From positions 56,912,063 to 56,976,062 of the forward strand of contig OY776120.1 of the NCBI GenBank assembly GCA_963675135.1: a stretch of 64,000 bases of DNA, written 5' to 3'. The stretch comes from Galeopsis tetrahit. Taxonomy: Eukaryota; Streptophyta; Magnoliopsida; Lamiales; Lamiaceae. The notes under the pieces were generated by a model. That model worked only from the letters and a program-made list of their open reading frames with translations, ran no database searches and had not been told where the DNA came from. The position numbers and the translations under genes were made by a program. This document shows positions 10,762 to 21,136 of this stretch, piece by piece (position 1 is the stretch's first letter; each line of letters begins with the position of its first letter).

Positions 10762-12002
10762 TGTTGGTGTATACTGTAAAGTAAACTTTTAGTGGGCTTT
10801 TGTGACGTATATTCGATTTCCTTTTATCTGAAATAAATGGTTTCTCACATTATTGCATTCTTTGTGATTACTTGTATGTCTTCTTATTATGCATTGTAGA
10901 CGATGGGGTGGGTTTGTAGTCACACAGAAGATCACATTGTCAGTTCCTTGTAAGATATAAACAATATTCACAATTGAGATAGTTCTGAACAAAACTATTG
11001 GTTTAAGTTGTAGTGTAAACTTGTTAGTGGCTTGTCTTGGCCATTAGTTTATACTAATGCGCTGTGGCGTATTGAATGGATCACAGATAAGACATGTTCT
11101 TCTGTTCTGATTGTTATGAAGAACTAGAGGTCTTGGTGACTTTTATGATTCTTAACCCTCAGTGTGATATTTAGATGTGTGGGGTGCTTGTTCACTACTT
11201 TGATGTACCATAGGTGAGAATCTTGGTAGATTCTTCACGCTCCGTATTTTGGGTAGTGTCATCGCTCGCATGATGTCTACTTATTGGCATTAGGGCACCG
11301 TGTCCTATACTTCCAGACTGATGATGTCCCCTTGAGGAAACTCATAAAGGATTGTCGTATTAAACCCTGCAGGTGGATTTAATCCGTACGACAACAAGGT
11401 TGAGTGGTACTACTCAAGGAATTATAGAAATTAATTATTTAAATAAGTCAGAAGCTTTAATAATTAATGGACGTGCGATATCTTTAACACAGGGAATTAT
11501 AAAATCTAATAGAAGCCCTGATTCGGTTTGGGATAGGACGGGAGTGCAACATTAATTTTTAGTGGAATGAATTAATGTTCTTAGGCCAAATTATATGTTC
11601 TGGGCTGAACATAAGAGGATTTGGGCCTATAAGAAGCCCAAACCCTATACCTTCTAATGGATCCCTAGTCTGGCCCATGAAACTTATGGAAATTATAAAT
11701 AGGAGCCTCAATTCAGTTTTGAAACCCTAGCACACACGAAATAGAGAAAAACAGATAGGGTTTCAAGAAGATGAAATTGAGGCACCTTCTCCACGTTTGA
11801 TAGCACGCCGTCCACCCGGTGTTCGAGCGAAGTTGGGAGACAGACTAGAAGATTTGTAGATTGGAATCAACTCCTCGATCTTCAAGGGTAATGGATCTAA
11901 ACTATGTTTTAGAAGCATGTTTAGGTTTTATTTATTTTTTTATACGTTTGGCATCCGACAACGATCCAAGTGACGGACCGCCTTCGCCGGCGTGTTCCAG
12001 CA
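10762..12002 (+). mobile_element. Solo LTR of the B family
   Basis: 1,241 bp beginning TGTTGGTG and ending TTCCAGCA, the inverse of the LTRs of B and B2 over its whole length. No internal B sequence and no second LTR lie nearby, so it is a solo LTR. It carries the TATA box TATAAATA at 11694-11701 on the plus strand. The host reading frame (RT of C) is restored when it is removed. Confidence 0.95.
11694..11701 (+). promoter_or_regulatory. TATA box of the solo LTR
   Basis: TATAAATA on the plus strand, about 300 bp before the LTR end, at the same place as in the other B-family LTRs. If active, transcription would start near 11730 and read toward the remaining RT of C and the hAT element. Activity is not shown by the sequence. 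Confidence 0.65.
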
Positions 12003-12007
12003 GTTCC

Positions 12008-12163
12008 AAGACCTAGTCATACTAATGTCATTGGAACAAAGTGGATATTCAAGAATAAAACTGATGAATCTGGTAATATTGTTAGGAACAAGGCTAGGTT
12101 AGTAGCACAAGGTTACACCCAAGTTGAAGGTGTTGATTTTGATGAAACTTTTGCACCTGTTGC
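12008..12163 (+). pseudogene. Element C RT, middle fragment between the solo LTR and hAT
   Basis: Reads NVIGTKWIFKNKTDESGN, then ARLVAQGYTQVEGVDFDETF and APVA: fingers and palm of copia RT. It is cut at 12164 by the hAT element and continues at 16106 as RIESIRLLLAIA. The target copy CCTGTTGC is present on both sides. Confidence 0.9.
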
Positions 12164-12179
12164 TAGGGGTGAGCATTAT

Positions 12180-12345
12180 TCGGGTTTAAACCGAAAACCG
12201 AACCGAACCGAAATATGAGTTCGGTTCGGTTACCAAATATTTCGGTTCGGTTTTCGGTTTCACATTTTATAAAATCCGGTTTTCGGTTTCGGTTCCGGTT
12301 ATAACCGAATTAAATTCGGTTACCCGAAACCGACCGAATAAGGCC
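12180..12345. repeat. Left subterminal CGGTT/AACCG motif cluster of hAT
   Basis: Dense copies of AACCG and CGGTT in both orientations (for example AACCGAACCGAACCG near 12196 and TTCGGTTCGGTT near 12241). The right end at 15968-16088 mirrors this. hAT transposases bind short repeated subterminal motifs, so these are the likely cis sites. That role is inferred. Confidence 0.8.
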
Positions 12346-12348
12346 CAT

Positions 12349-12357
12349 TATATATAA
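12349..12357 (+). promoter_or_regulatory. Probable hAT transposase promoter (TATA box)
   Basis: TATATATAA is followed within 15 bp by CCCTAACCCTAATTC, a telo-box-like element often found near plant transcription starts, and preceded by GGCCCA (site II type). It lies about 360 bp before the 5' UTR splice donor. The position suits the transposase promoter. Confidence 0.6.
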
Positions 12358-12718
12358 ACTTAAGCCCTAACCCTAATTCATTCTTCACACTTCACTACTT
12401 CAGTCCCCAAAATCGAAACCCTGAGTCCCGCCCCCAAAATCGCCTAACCTACCCAATTCCTCTAAATTCCAATCCTCCCCAACTTCCGCCGCTGTCCGGC
12501 CACCTCCGCGGCTCCACCCCTCCTCTCCGGCCGCCCTCCTCTCCATCTTCCCCAGTCCTCAACGCCACGAAATCTGCGACTGAAACTGCAAGTTCGACTC
12601 TCAGCGTCCAGCGATCGCGACCCTCAAGCTGACCCCACGGCGCCGGCGACACCAGTGATCGCGACTCTCAGGCTCTCGACCCTCAGTCCTCACGAGTCAC
12701 GATTTTCAGTCTCTCACG

Positions 12719-13310
12719 GTGAGTTTCTTAATTTAATATTAATATATACTAAGTTTTTCTTCCAACAGTTTAAGAATTTGTGTTTATATGCTAACTTTTC
12801 ATTAAATTTGTTGAATTTTGGGGCTTTTAATTTTGAGTTATTTTGGGGCTTTGAATTTGGTAGTTAAAACCTTATTGAATGTTGTGGCTTTGAATTTTGG
12901 TAGGTAAAGATTTAAGAATCTACTGTTTAAGAATGTTATTTTGGTTGTAAATTTGTAATATGTTGTTTAAGAATCTACTGTTTATTGTTTAAGAATGTTA
13001 TAACTTATATGCTAACTTTTCATTAAGAATCTGTTGTATTTGGTAGGTTTAAGAATCTACTTTTTAATCTTATTTTGGTAGGTTGAATCTGTTGAATTTT
13101 GGTAGGTAATGATTTAAGAATCTACTATTTCAGAATCTGTTGTTTGTAATCTTGTAATCTGTTGTAATCTGTTAGCTTGTAATCTAGTGTAATCTTGTAA
13201 TCTGTTGTAATCTGTTGTTTAAGATTTAAGATTTTGGTATCTTTTAATCTGTTGTTTCAGAATCTGATGAATAACATTTGACAATTCATAATTTCTTATA
13301 TTTTTTTTAG
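12719..13310 (+). other. Intron in the 5' UTR of the hAT transposase gene
   Basis: The donor (CACG|GTGAGT) and acceptor (a T-rich run ending TTAG) fit the plant splice consensus. The acceptor directly precedes the start ATG at 13311. The intron is AT-rich and holds degenerate repeats of the TTGTAATCTG type at about 13138-13220 and TTTAAGAATCTACT-type repeats at 12900-13130. Leader introns are common in this family. Confidence 0.75.
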
Positions 13311-15534
13311 ATGTCAACCTCAAACACTGAAGAATGTACAATTGGAAGCAATGCCATGGCAATCGAGCCCGAATTGCAAGCACAAAGCCATGAGGCCCAT
13401 GAAACTCCAGCACCCATCCCGAATACCAGACGGGTGAAGAGGAAGTCGATGAAATCAAGATCGAATGTGTGGGAGCACTTTGACAAAATTCATGGCTTGA
13501 ATGGTGTTGCTGATAAATCCAAATGTAAGTACTGTGGGAAAATTCTTTGTTCTAACACTAAGAAAAATGGCACTACATCACTAAAAAATCATGCAAGGTC
13601 GTGCACGAAAAACCCTAACAATCAAGAAACATGTCAAGGGTTAATAATACAACAAAACACAAATGATAGTTGCATAATTGATACTTGGAAATTTGATCAG
13701 AATGAAATTAGGTCAGCTCTTGCACGCATGATTATTATTGATGAATGACCATTTAAAAGTGTGGAGGGTGAGGGGTTTAGGGATTTTATGAGCAAAGCAT
13801 GCCCTAGGTTTCGTATTCCGTCTAGATGGACAATTTCAAGGGATTGTTATCAATTGTATCTCAATGAAAGGTCAAGACTTAAGGCTTTTATGAAAACAAA
13901 CTGTGAAAGGGTGTGTATTACAACTGATACTTGGACTTCAGTTCAAAGGATTAATTACATGTGCATTACTGCTCATTTAATTGATAATGATTGGAAGTTG
14001 AATAAGAAGATTATCAATTTTGTGTCTGTTTCTAGTCATAAAGGTGACTATCTTGGTAGAGCATTAGAGAATTGTCTTCTTGATTGGGGCTTGAAAAATG
14101 TGTTTACTATAACTGTGGATAATGCAAGTTCAAATGATGGTGCTATAAAATTCATGAAAAGAAAACTTGTGACTTGGGGAACTGCAATTGCAAGTGGTAA
14201 ATACCTTCACATGAGATGTATTGCACATGTAGTTAATTTAGTGGTTAGTGATGGCTTGAAAGATATTGACCCTTCAGTGAAGCGTGTTAGGGATGCAGTA
14301 AGGTACATTAGGAACTCACACGCTAGATTAAAAAGGTTTAAAGATTGTGTGGAGTTGGAGGGAATAGAAAGTAAGAGTTCATTGTGTTTAGATGTTCCTA
14401 CGAGGTGGAATTCAACTTATAAGATGCTTGATACAGCTGGAAAATTTGAAAGGGCATTTGAGAAGTATGACGACTTAGATCCATGTTATAAGCTTGATTT
14501 GGGGGACTTAAATATTCCATGTGCTATTGATTGGATTTGTGTTCGTAAGTATGCAAGTTTGCTTAAGCATTTTCATAAGTTGACTGTGCGTATTTCAGGT
14601 TCCTCTTATGTCACTTCTAACACTTTTTTATGTGAGATTAGTGATTTATGTTGTATCTTGAATGATTGGATGGTAAGTTCAGATTCTGAGATAAAAAGGT
14701 TGGGTGATTCTATGAAAAGAAAGTTTGATAAATATTGGGGAGACGCGGAGAAAATGAATATATTGATCTTTTGGGCTAATGTGTTTGATCCACGTGATAA
14801 GTTGGGGTACTTAGAGTACTCATTGGTGGAAATGTATGGGCTAGAAAAAGGGGTTTCAATCTGTCAATCGGTGAAGACTGAACTGTTTGAGTTGTTCAAT
14901 GAATATACTTCTAAGTATCAGTTGGTGAATGAAGCAAATGTTAGCACGTCGTCAAGTTCCACTAGAGTGATTACGAATGAGGAGGGTAGTGATGTATCCG
15001 TGTCTAAAACAAGATATAGAAGATAAAGAATTGAGAGTGGGGTGGCTGGACGTAAGCAAAGTGAGCTAGAACTCTACTTGAGTGAAGCTATTTTAGAAGA
15101 TGAGAATTTAGATGTTTTAATGTGGTGGAAGGTGAACTCGAGTCGATTTCCTATACTCTCAAGAATGGCTCGTGATATATTAGCTGTTCCCATTTCAACT
15201 GTTGCATCGGAGTCTGCATTTAGTGCAGGTGGTAAGGTCCTTGATGCATTTAGAAGTTCTTTAACTTCTAAGATAGTTGAAGCTTTGATTTGTGCGCAAG
15301 ATTGGCTTAGACATTCAACACATCCCGTATCATATGAAGAATTAATCGATGAACTTGAGAATCATGAGATAGGTAACTAAGTTTTAAGTTTAGTCTTTAA
15401 TTGTTTTTCTTAATTTTTTATTTGATATATTAACATATGAACTTTTATTTTCAGATTTGCCAACTGTGGCTGGAAATGTGCCTGGAAATGAAGGTGTCGG
15501 TGCACCATTACCCCCTATAATTGAAGAAGAATGA
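13311..15534 (+). pseudogene. hAT transposase (BED zinc finger, RNase H-like core, hATC dimerisation domain) with two in-frame stops
   Basis: The frame is continuous from ATG 13311 through 15372, then spliced (intron 15373-15454) to TGA 15532-15534, about 713 codons, a normal hAT length. A BED finger lies near residues 48-98, with ligands Cys72, Cys75, His94 and Cys98. The catalytic core has Asp206 (CITTDTWTS) and Asp270 (ITVDNASSND), and VPTRWNSTYKML follows. The C-terminal hATC domain has MWWKVNSSRFPILS and ASESAFSAGG. Stop codons TGA at 13746-13748 (codon 146, where relatives have Leu in DELPF) and TAA at 15024-15026 (codon 572) are in frame, with no shift on either side. The protein would bind the element ends in the nucleus and catalyse excision and integration. 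Read as a recently inactivated copy. Confidence 0.9.
15373..15454 (+). other. 3' intron of the hAT transposase gene
   Basis: GTAACTAAG donor and TTTTCAG acceptor. Splicing joins GAGATAG to ATTTGCC and keeps the frame (HEID, then LPTVAGNVPGNEG) up to TGA at 15532. Unspliced, the frame would end at 15380 (TAA within the donor). Confidence 0.7.
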
Positions 15535-15537
15535 AAG

Positions 15538-15606
15538 GTAACTAAATTTTAAATTTAGTCTTTAATTTTTTTTAATATATATTAACATATAATGTTTTAT
15601 TTTTAG
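15538..15606 (+). repeat. Duplicated intron-like segment in the hAT 3' UTR
   Basis: GTAACTAAATTTTAAATTTAG...TTTTTAGATTTG closely repeats the intron at 15373-15454, including the donor, the AGTCTTTAATT stretch, ATATTAACATAT and the acceptor followed by ATTTG. It looks like a tandem duplication that created a second possible intron just after the stop codon. Confidence 0.65.
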
Positions 15607-15967
15607 ATTTGGTTGATGGAAATTAAGGATTGGAACTTGGAAGTTGGAAGAGTTGGAGAGTACATGGAGTTTATTTTGAGATAACAATGTTTCATTTGAA
15701 CTATGTTATGTTATTTGGACTTTTATTTAGACAATTTGAAGTTCGAACTATGTTGTATTGTTATGGACTTATGGTATTTTGGATACTAAGTATTTTGATT
15801 ATGTTATGGACTTATGGACGTATTTGAACATTAATTGTGGACAGAATACTAATTTTTAGCAGTGTATTTTGCATAAGTAATTTTGCAAAATTGTTGACAG
15901 TACTCATTTTTTGATTCACAACAGTATTTTGCACATTTTTGCAGCAGTGTATTTTTTTCCCAGGTTT

Positions 15968-16088
15968 TTCGGTTCATATTTCGGTTCGGTTAATTTCGGT
16001 TTTGCGTGAATTCGGTCCGGTTTCGGTTATTTTTAATACGATTTCGATTATAGTTCGGTTATTCTAATTCGATTCGGTTGTCGAACCG
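15968..16088. repeat. Right subterminal CGGTT motif cluster of hAT
   Basis: Repeated TTCGGTTCGGTT, TTTCGGTT and related motifs lie just inside the right terminal repeat. This mirrors the left cluster and supports both as transposase contact sites. Confidence 0.78.
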
Positions 16089-16105
16089 ACCGATGCACAC
16101 CCCTA

Positions 16106-17416
16106 CCTGTTGCTAGGATAGAATCTATTAGATTATTGCTAGCAATTGCATGCTTTATTGATATTAAACTTCATCAAATGGATGTAAAAGCTGCATTTCT
16201 AAATAACATCTTGAATGAAGAAGAATATGTTGAACAACCTAAGGGATTTGAAGATCCACAGTATCCTGATCATGTATGGTCTAAAACAAGCTCCTAGAGC
16301 ATGGTATGGTAGGCTTACTGACTTTCTTTTGGAATATGGTTTTATTAGAGGAGAGGCCGATAGAACCTTGTTCATTAAGGACACTGAAGATGATATACTC
16401 ATTGCAAAAATATATGTTGATGACATTGTGTTTGGTTCTACTTGTGATAAAATGTTAAGCAAATTTGTTGAGGCAATGACTGCAACATTTGAAATGAGTA
16501 TGGTTGGAGACTTGAACTACTTTTTAGGCCATCAAATCAAACAATGCAATGATGGTATTTTCTTCTCCCAGAGTAAGTATGCTAAGAACTTGATTAAAAG
16601 ATTTGGTCTTGAGAATTCAAAAACGATGAAAACTCCTATGGGATCTACTTTGAAACTTTGCAAAGATAATGCTGGACAAGATGTTGATCCAACACTTTAT
16701 AGATCCATGATAGGTAGTTTACTGTATCTAACCTCTAGTAGACCAGATATTATGTATAATGTGTGTGTTTGTGATAGGTACCAAGCTAATCCAAAGGAAT
16801 CTCACCTGAATGCTGTGAAAAGAATTATCAAGTATGTTTCAGGTACAAGTGAGCTGGGAATTTAGTACACTAAGGACACCAATAACATTTTGATAAGCTA
16901 CAGTGATGCTGATTGGGCTGGAGATATAGATGATAGAAAGATTGCGAGTGGGGATGTTTCTACATGGAGAACAATCTTTTATCATGGCACAGCAAGAAAT
17001 AAAATTGTGTTTCACAATCCACAACAGAATCTGAGTACATAGTTGCTGGAAGCTGTTGCACACAACTCTTGTGGCTAAGCAAGATGTTTCATGACTATGG
17101 TATTGAGAATGATATACTTACAGTTTTTTGTGATAATACTAGTGCCATTAACATTTCTAAAAATCCTGTACAACACTCACTCACAAAGCACATAAGTATA
17201 AGACATCATTTTATGAGAGATTTAGAAGAGAAGAATATTGTTAAGTTGGAGTATGTACCTACTGAAAAACAGAATGCTGATATTTTTACAAAAGCTTTAG
17301 ACTATGAGAGATTCTCTACTTTGAGGAAATCTCTTGGCATGAGCACTATCTTAAAAATTCGGATGGATGTTGTCACAAATGCGTTAGCATTTGAGACTAC
17401 ATCATGGGTTGTATAA
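16106..17416 (+). pseudogene. Element C RT C-terminal part and RNase H
   Basis: From the hAT target copy the frame reads RIESIRLLLAIACF, then QMDVKAAFLN, to GFEDPQYPDHV. A deletion then removes the short KL..AL segment and shifts the frame; RT resumes as YGLKQAPRAWYGRL. The catalytic YVDDIVFGS is intact near 16411. The thumb (SSRPDIMYN, RYQANPKESH) leads into RNase H with YSDADWAGD, damaged by a frameshift near 16935 and a stop near 17005 (TAA in place of a Gln codon after SWHSKK). CDNTSAINISKNPVQHS, HHFMRD and ADIFTKAL close the protein, which ends at 17416. At least four lesions make it a clear pseudogene. Confidence 0.88.
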
Positions 17417-17668
17417 ATTTTATAAGTTGAATTTATTTCTTACTTAATTAAATAATTCTTTTGTAAAATATCTTCGAATCTATGAACATTGGAGTGCAAA
17501 AATAAACATGTTTCACACCTCTCAAATGCATAAAAATAGAATGTTATTAGCATACTAAAAGATGTACCAAATCATTGAGTAACTATGGAGCACGAAGTTC
17601 ACTACTACGATGCCTTCTTTTCAAAAGGTGATTTTTGGTAAAAACATCAAGATATTTGTAATCCATTA
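17417..17668 (+). other. Short AT-rich stretch after pol of C
   Basis: No frame or motif of note; it probably belongs to the 3' untranslated region of element C. No purine-rich tract is seen directly before the LTR-like start at 17669. Confidence 0.5.
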
Positions 17669-19209
17669 TGTTGGGAAATAAATTGATTTTGATTAAGATA
17701 CCAAAACCCCTGAATGATGATGGTCAGCTTAGTTGAGATAGATAGAAAGTGTATCAGTTTAGTTGTCTCTGGTCAGTTGAGATAGTAAAATTGTCTAAGT
17801 CTAGAATCTAAAAACTGTTGAGATCATTAGTGTTCAGATTAGTTGTCCAAAGCTGAAATGTTAGGCAACCTTTTATTCTTAGTCCATTAGATCAAGTTTG
17901 CTGAATATATGAAGACAAGTCTATTGAAGAGAACAACATGGCTGAATGATCAAAGCTCAAGCAAGTAGCCTGAACTGATATTAAAAGAAAAGGCACTGAT
18001 AAGGGCTATGACAGATCAAGATGAAGTCTAAGAAAGATCAAGAGCATTGACTGCTAATGTCTTAGAAGACAACATTAATGAAGCATTAAAGACATCAAGC
18101 CTGAGCCAGCATTGATGATTTAGAAGCATTAAAGACTGAAGAATTGAATGAATGGAAGAACATTCCACATGCAGCAAGAATGTTCAAAGTACTTGTCCCA
18201 TCTGACCGTTGAGAAAGTACAAGTTCTGCAAAAAATCAACCTTGGAAAATGTGCAAGTTTGGAAACTGACACAAGTCTACTCAGCCGCATTTTTCAGAAG
18301 TCAACATATTCATTCAAGCAACCATTGAAGAACCTTCTTACACAGTGGATAATAGAAGGGTGCTTTCATAGCCGTTTCAATGGAGCTGCAAATAGAAAAT
18401 TTGAAAGTCTATCTCTCCAACGGAGAGATGATCAAATTGATCTATAAATACAGAAGTGATTCAAGGATTCAAGTATCCAACTATCTGCTATCAAACTACT
18501 ATCAAGCATTCAAGGAAACCAAAGTTTATATCTTAGAATCCCAAGTTTCCTGATCACTTCTAGCTAAGCCAATCTTGTAAAATCCAAGCTTAGCATAGAG
18601 ATATCCTGACCCATTTACACTGTTCTTACTGTAAAGGATATCTCAATTAGTTGGAACCAAACCTCAAACCCTTACCTCTTAAGTGAAGAAGAGTTTGTTG
18701 TAGAAGTGAGGAGTTAAGGACTGTTAAGAGTAAATACAGTCTTAACTCAGAGAAGTTGAGCACTAGGACTCAGATTATCCTAGGGATCAAAGAACTAAGA
18801 TAGTGTTGTTGATCACTGCACCTTGGCACTATAAAACAAGCTAATTTCAGGTGTTAATGAATTATCCTGTTCAATCAGGGAAAGTGGATGTAGGAGCTTG
18901 AGTCTCTGAACCACTATAATTGACTGTGTTATTTACATTCTGCATTACTTTCTAATTCACATTGCATACAAAGATTCATTTGAAAGAGTTAAGTTCAGCA
19001 AAAGTTAAGCAACAATTCTTGGACAAAGTCTCTGATAAACTGGTTTTTCAGAAATTAACTAAGGAGTAATTTTTCAAAGAAAAGGCCAACCACATTCCGC
19101 ACTTAAACAACTCCTTTAGATAGCTTTCCAACTGATCACTTCATAAGTTTTCAGTAGGTTGATTATCTATTAAAGTTACACACTCAGACTAGTTGTCAGA
19201 CAACTTCCC
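17669..19209 (+). repeat. SIRE/Maximus-type LTR, truncated at its 3' end
   Basis: Starts TGTTGGGAAATAAA and shares GATTAAGATACCAAAACCCC with the next LTR. It has a TATA box TATAAATA at 18443-18450 and blocks such as CTAGGGATCAAAG, CACCTTGGCACTATAAAACA and GTGGATGTAGGAGCTTGAG that recur inverted in 55800-56819. That copy carries about 100 bp more and ends in CCAACA, so this one lacks its 3' end where the next LTR begins at 19210. It may be the 3' LTR of C, but that is not proven. Confidence 0.75.
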
Positions 19210-20466
19210 TGTTGGGAATAAAATGAGAAGTTTTGATTAAGATACCAAAACCCCTTAAGACATGCCAAATAGATAAGTCAAATGAAATGAACATGTTTCA
19301 GGAATGTTGGAACATGTAGCTTAAGGCTAAGTTGAGAAGCTGAACTGTTAGGCAGCTCTTAGTATTTGAGATGCACAAGTTGAGGGGGAATACATGCTTA
19401 GAAGACTACAAAAATCAGGTCCCCTCAAGGCTCAGAATAAAATTGACCTTAAGTCTGCTGAAGGACAACTGTGTTGATCATGTCAGCTTAGTTGTGGTCC
19501 AACCTATCTGATGATCAATTGAATAGAATGCATCATCAAGACCAAGTCTACTGAAGCATATGTTAAAGCTCAGAAGGTTTAATCAGCAGAAATGTCTCAA
19601 CACAATTGAATTAGAACAGTTTCAAGTTAAGCCCAACTATGCTGATAAGGTCAAAGCTACCGATCTAAAGCCATGAATGCTCAAAGACCATCAAAAGATA
19701 TGCATGGAAAGAGAATGAGCCAAGTCATCTGAAGAGCAAGCCAACATTGCTGATAAGCAAACTCTGCTGAAGGTGATAAGCAGAACTGTCCAAGTGATAA
19801 GGAATATTGTCCTTATCATAGGACCAATCATCAGAAGTGATGTCCATGTTTGATCAAGTGAATCTTGAAGTCAGACATTGGGACGAGTGCTTCAAAGTCA
19901 AGACAAAGTGCCTACATCTGTTTACTTCCCAATTTAAGGACATGTCACTTTCAAGAATCTGTCTTCCAGTTGCAGAGTTCAAGGAAGACAAATATAGACA
20001 TTTTGAGGCAGTCTTTCCAACGAGCAAATCCTCAAATTGGTCTATAAATACATGAAGTGTGGAAACCATTGAAGGCATCCAACTATCATCTAACTATCCT
20101 GCAATTAACAAGCTCATAAGCCTTCAAGCTTTCTTAGAACATTCATAGTTTCAAGAAACACTTCAACCTAAGCTGAACCTCATTGTATATCCATACAAGC
20201 TTAGAGAGATATCCTATCCTTTTACACTGAGCTCATTGTAAGGGATATCTCCACCTAGTTGGAACCAAACATCAACCCTTATACCTTTCCAAAAGAGATA
20301 TAAAAGGTTGTTGTAGTAGAAGTGTAAGGAATTCACTGTTGAGAGAAGAACAGTGCAATTCTGAGTTGAGAAAGAGTACTAGGACTCTGATATCCTAGGG
20401 ATCAAGGCACCAAGGAGTGGTGTGGTTGATCAAGTGCACCTTGGCACTATAAAACAAGTAATTCCA
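19210..20466 (+). repeat. SIRE/Maximus-type LTR of element D, truncated at its 3' end
   Basis: Begins TGTTGGGAATAAAATG and carries TATAAATA at 20043-20050, in a context (CCAACGAGCAAATCCTC just before) shared inverted with 56697-56740. It breaks off after CACTATAAAACAAGTAATTCC, where an RT fragment begins, so the last 350 bp or so expected from the related copy are missing. It differs from the LTR at 17669 enough to be a separate subfamily. Confidence 0.75.
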
Positions 20467-21136
20467 TAGAGAAATCATTGGATCCGTCCTCTATCTGACA
20501 GCCAGTAGACCTGACATCACCTTTGCAGTAGGTGTATGTGCAAGGTTCCAAGCCAATCCTAAGAAGAGTCATCTAGAGGCTGCAAAAAGGATCTTGAGAT
20601 ACCTTAAAGGCAATAAAAATGTAGGCCTTTGGTATCCAGCAGATGACAACCTTGAGCTGACTGGCTATTCAGATGCAGACTATGGAGGATGTAGAATTGA
20701 TAGGAAGTCCTCCTCTGGAACATGCCAATTCTTGGGAAGCAATCTCATCTCTTGGTTCTCCAAGAAACAAAACATTGTGGCCACTTCAACTATTGAAGCT
20801 GAGTATGTTGCAGTTGGAAGTTGTTGTGCTCAAATCCTTTGGTTGAGACAACAACTCAAGGACTATAATGTCAACTCCCCTGAAGTGCCAATATTTTGTG
20901 ACAACAACAGTGCAATAACAATATCACAAAATCCAGTGTTGCATACAAGATACAAGCATGTGGACATCAAGCATCACTTCATAAGGGATCATGTGGAGAA
21001 GAAGGACATCAAATTGGTGAAAATCCACACAGATCATCAAAAGGCTGATATTCTAACAAAACCTCTTGCTGAAGCAAGGTTCTTGGAACTTTCAGCAGAG
21101 TTGGGACTTCTTGATCCAGGAAAGATGGACAAGTAA
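20467..21136 (+). pseudogene. Element D RT end and RNase H (copia)
   Basis: The frame enters at RT (REIIGSVLYL, TASRPDITFAVGV, RFQANPKKSH). RNase H follows with YSDADYGG, then DRKSSSGTCQFLG, ISWFSKKQNIVA, then TIEAEYVAVGSCC, CDNNSAITISQNPVLH, HHFIRDHVEKK, ending ADILTKPL...LGLLDPGKMDK at 21136. The part shown has no stop. All upstream pol is missing, replaced by a truncated LTR, so this is a deletion product. Confidence 0.88.

Larger units (their letters stand above)
10757..12007 (+). repeat. Target-site duplications GTTCC around the solo LTR
   Basis: GTTCC at 10757-10761 and at 12003-12007 flank the LTR exactly. A perfect 5 bp duplication is the size made by copia integrase, and it shows that the LTR marks a complete insertion event later reduced by LTR-LTR recombination. 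Confidence 0.93.
12164..16105 (+). mobile_element. hAT-superfamily DNA transposon (Ac-like), full length with damaged transposase
   Basis: A 3,942 bp element with 13 bp terminal inverted repeats: TAGGGGTGAGCAT at the left and TAGGGGTGTGCAT (reverse strand) at the right, one mismatch. It is flanked by a perfect 8 bp duplication. Both ends carry many CGGTT/AACCG subterminal motifs, the usual binding sites of hAT transposases. Inside is one BED-finger/hAT transposase gene with a TATA box, a 5' UTR intron and 3' introns. Two in-frame stop codons are the only clear lesions, so it is non-autonomous as read but may move in trans. The insertion is younger than element C. Confidence 0.94.
12156..16113. 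repeat. 8 bp target-site duplications CCTGTTGC of the hAT element
   Basis: CCTGTTGC occurs at 12156-12163 and at 16106-16113. An exact 8 bp duplication is the hallmark of hAT transposition. The unduplicated site lies in the APVAR codons of copia RT. Confidence 0.95.
9063..17416 (+). mobile_element. SIRE/Maximus-like copia pol remnant 'C', interrupted by a solo LTR and a hAT transposon
   Basis: Plus-strand pieces at 9069-10761, 12008-12163 and 16106-17416 join into one copia pol order: protease, integrase, RT, RNase H. Removing the solo LTR (10762-12002) and the hAT element (12164-16105), each with one target copy, restores uninterrupted RT reading. Ends and LTRs of C are not certain: no 5' LTR is seen, and an LTR-like sequence starts 250 bp after pol without an obvious purine tract in front. 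No envelope-like ORF follows this pol. Confidence 0.85.

Noticed and set aside
12361..12652. A minus-strand frame in the GC-rich stretch as a host gene
   Set aside because: The stretch is the 5' UTR of the hAT gene, between its TATA box and intron; the frame has no family resemblance and is short.
18148..18447. 99-codon frame in the plus-strand LTR at 17669
   Set aside because: It lies in the U3 of an LTR, is not kept in the related LTRs, and shows no domain.
17669..20466. The two LTR-like sequences taken as the two LTRs of one short element (TRIM or LARD)
   Set aside because: They are adjacent with no internal part, diverge over most of their length, and both lack the 3' end, so they come from different elements.
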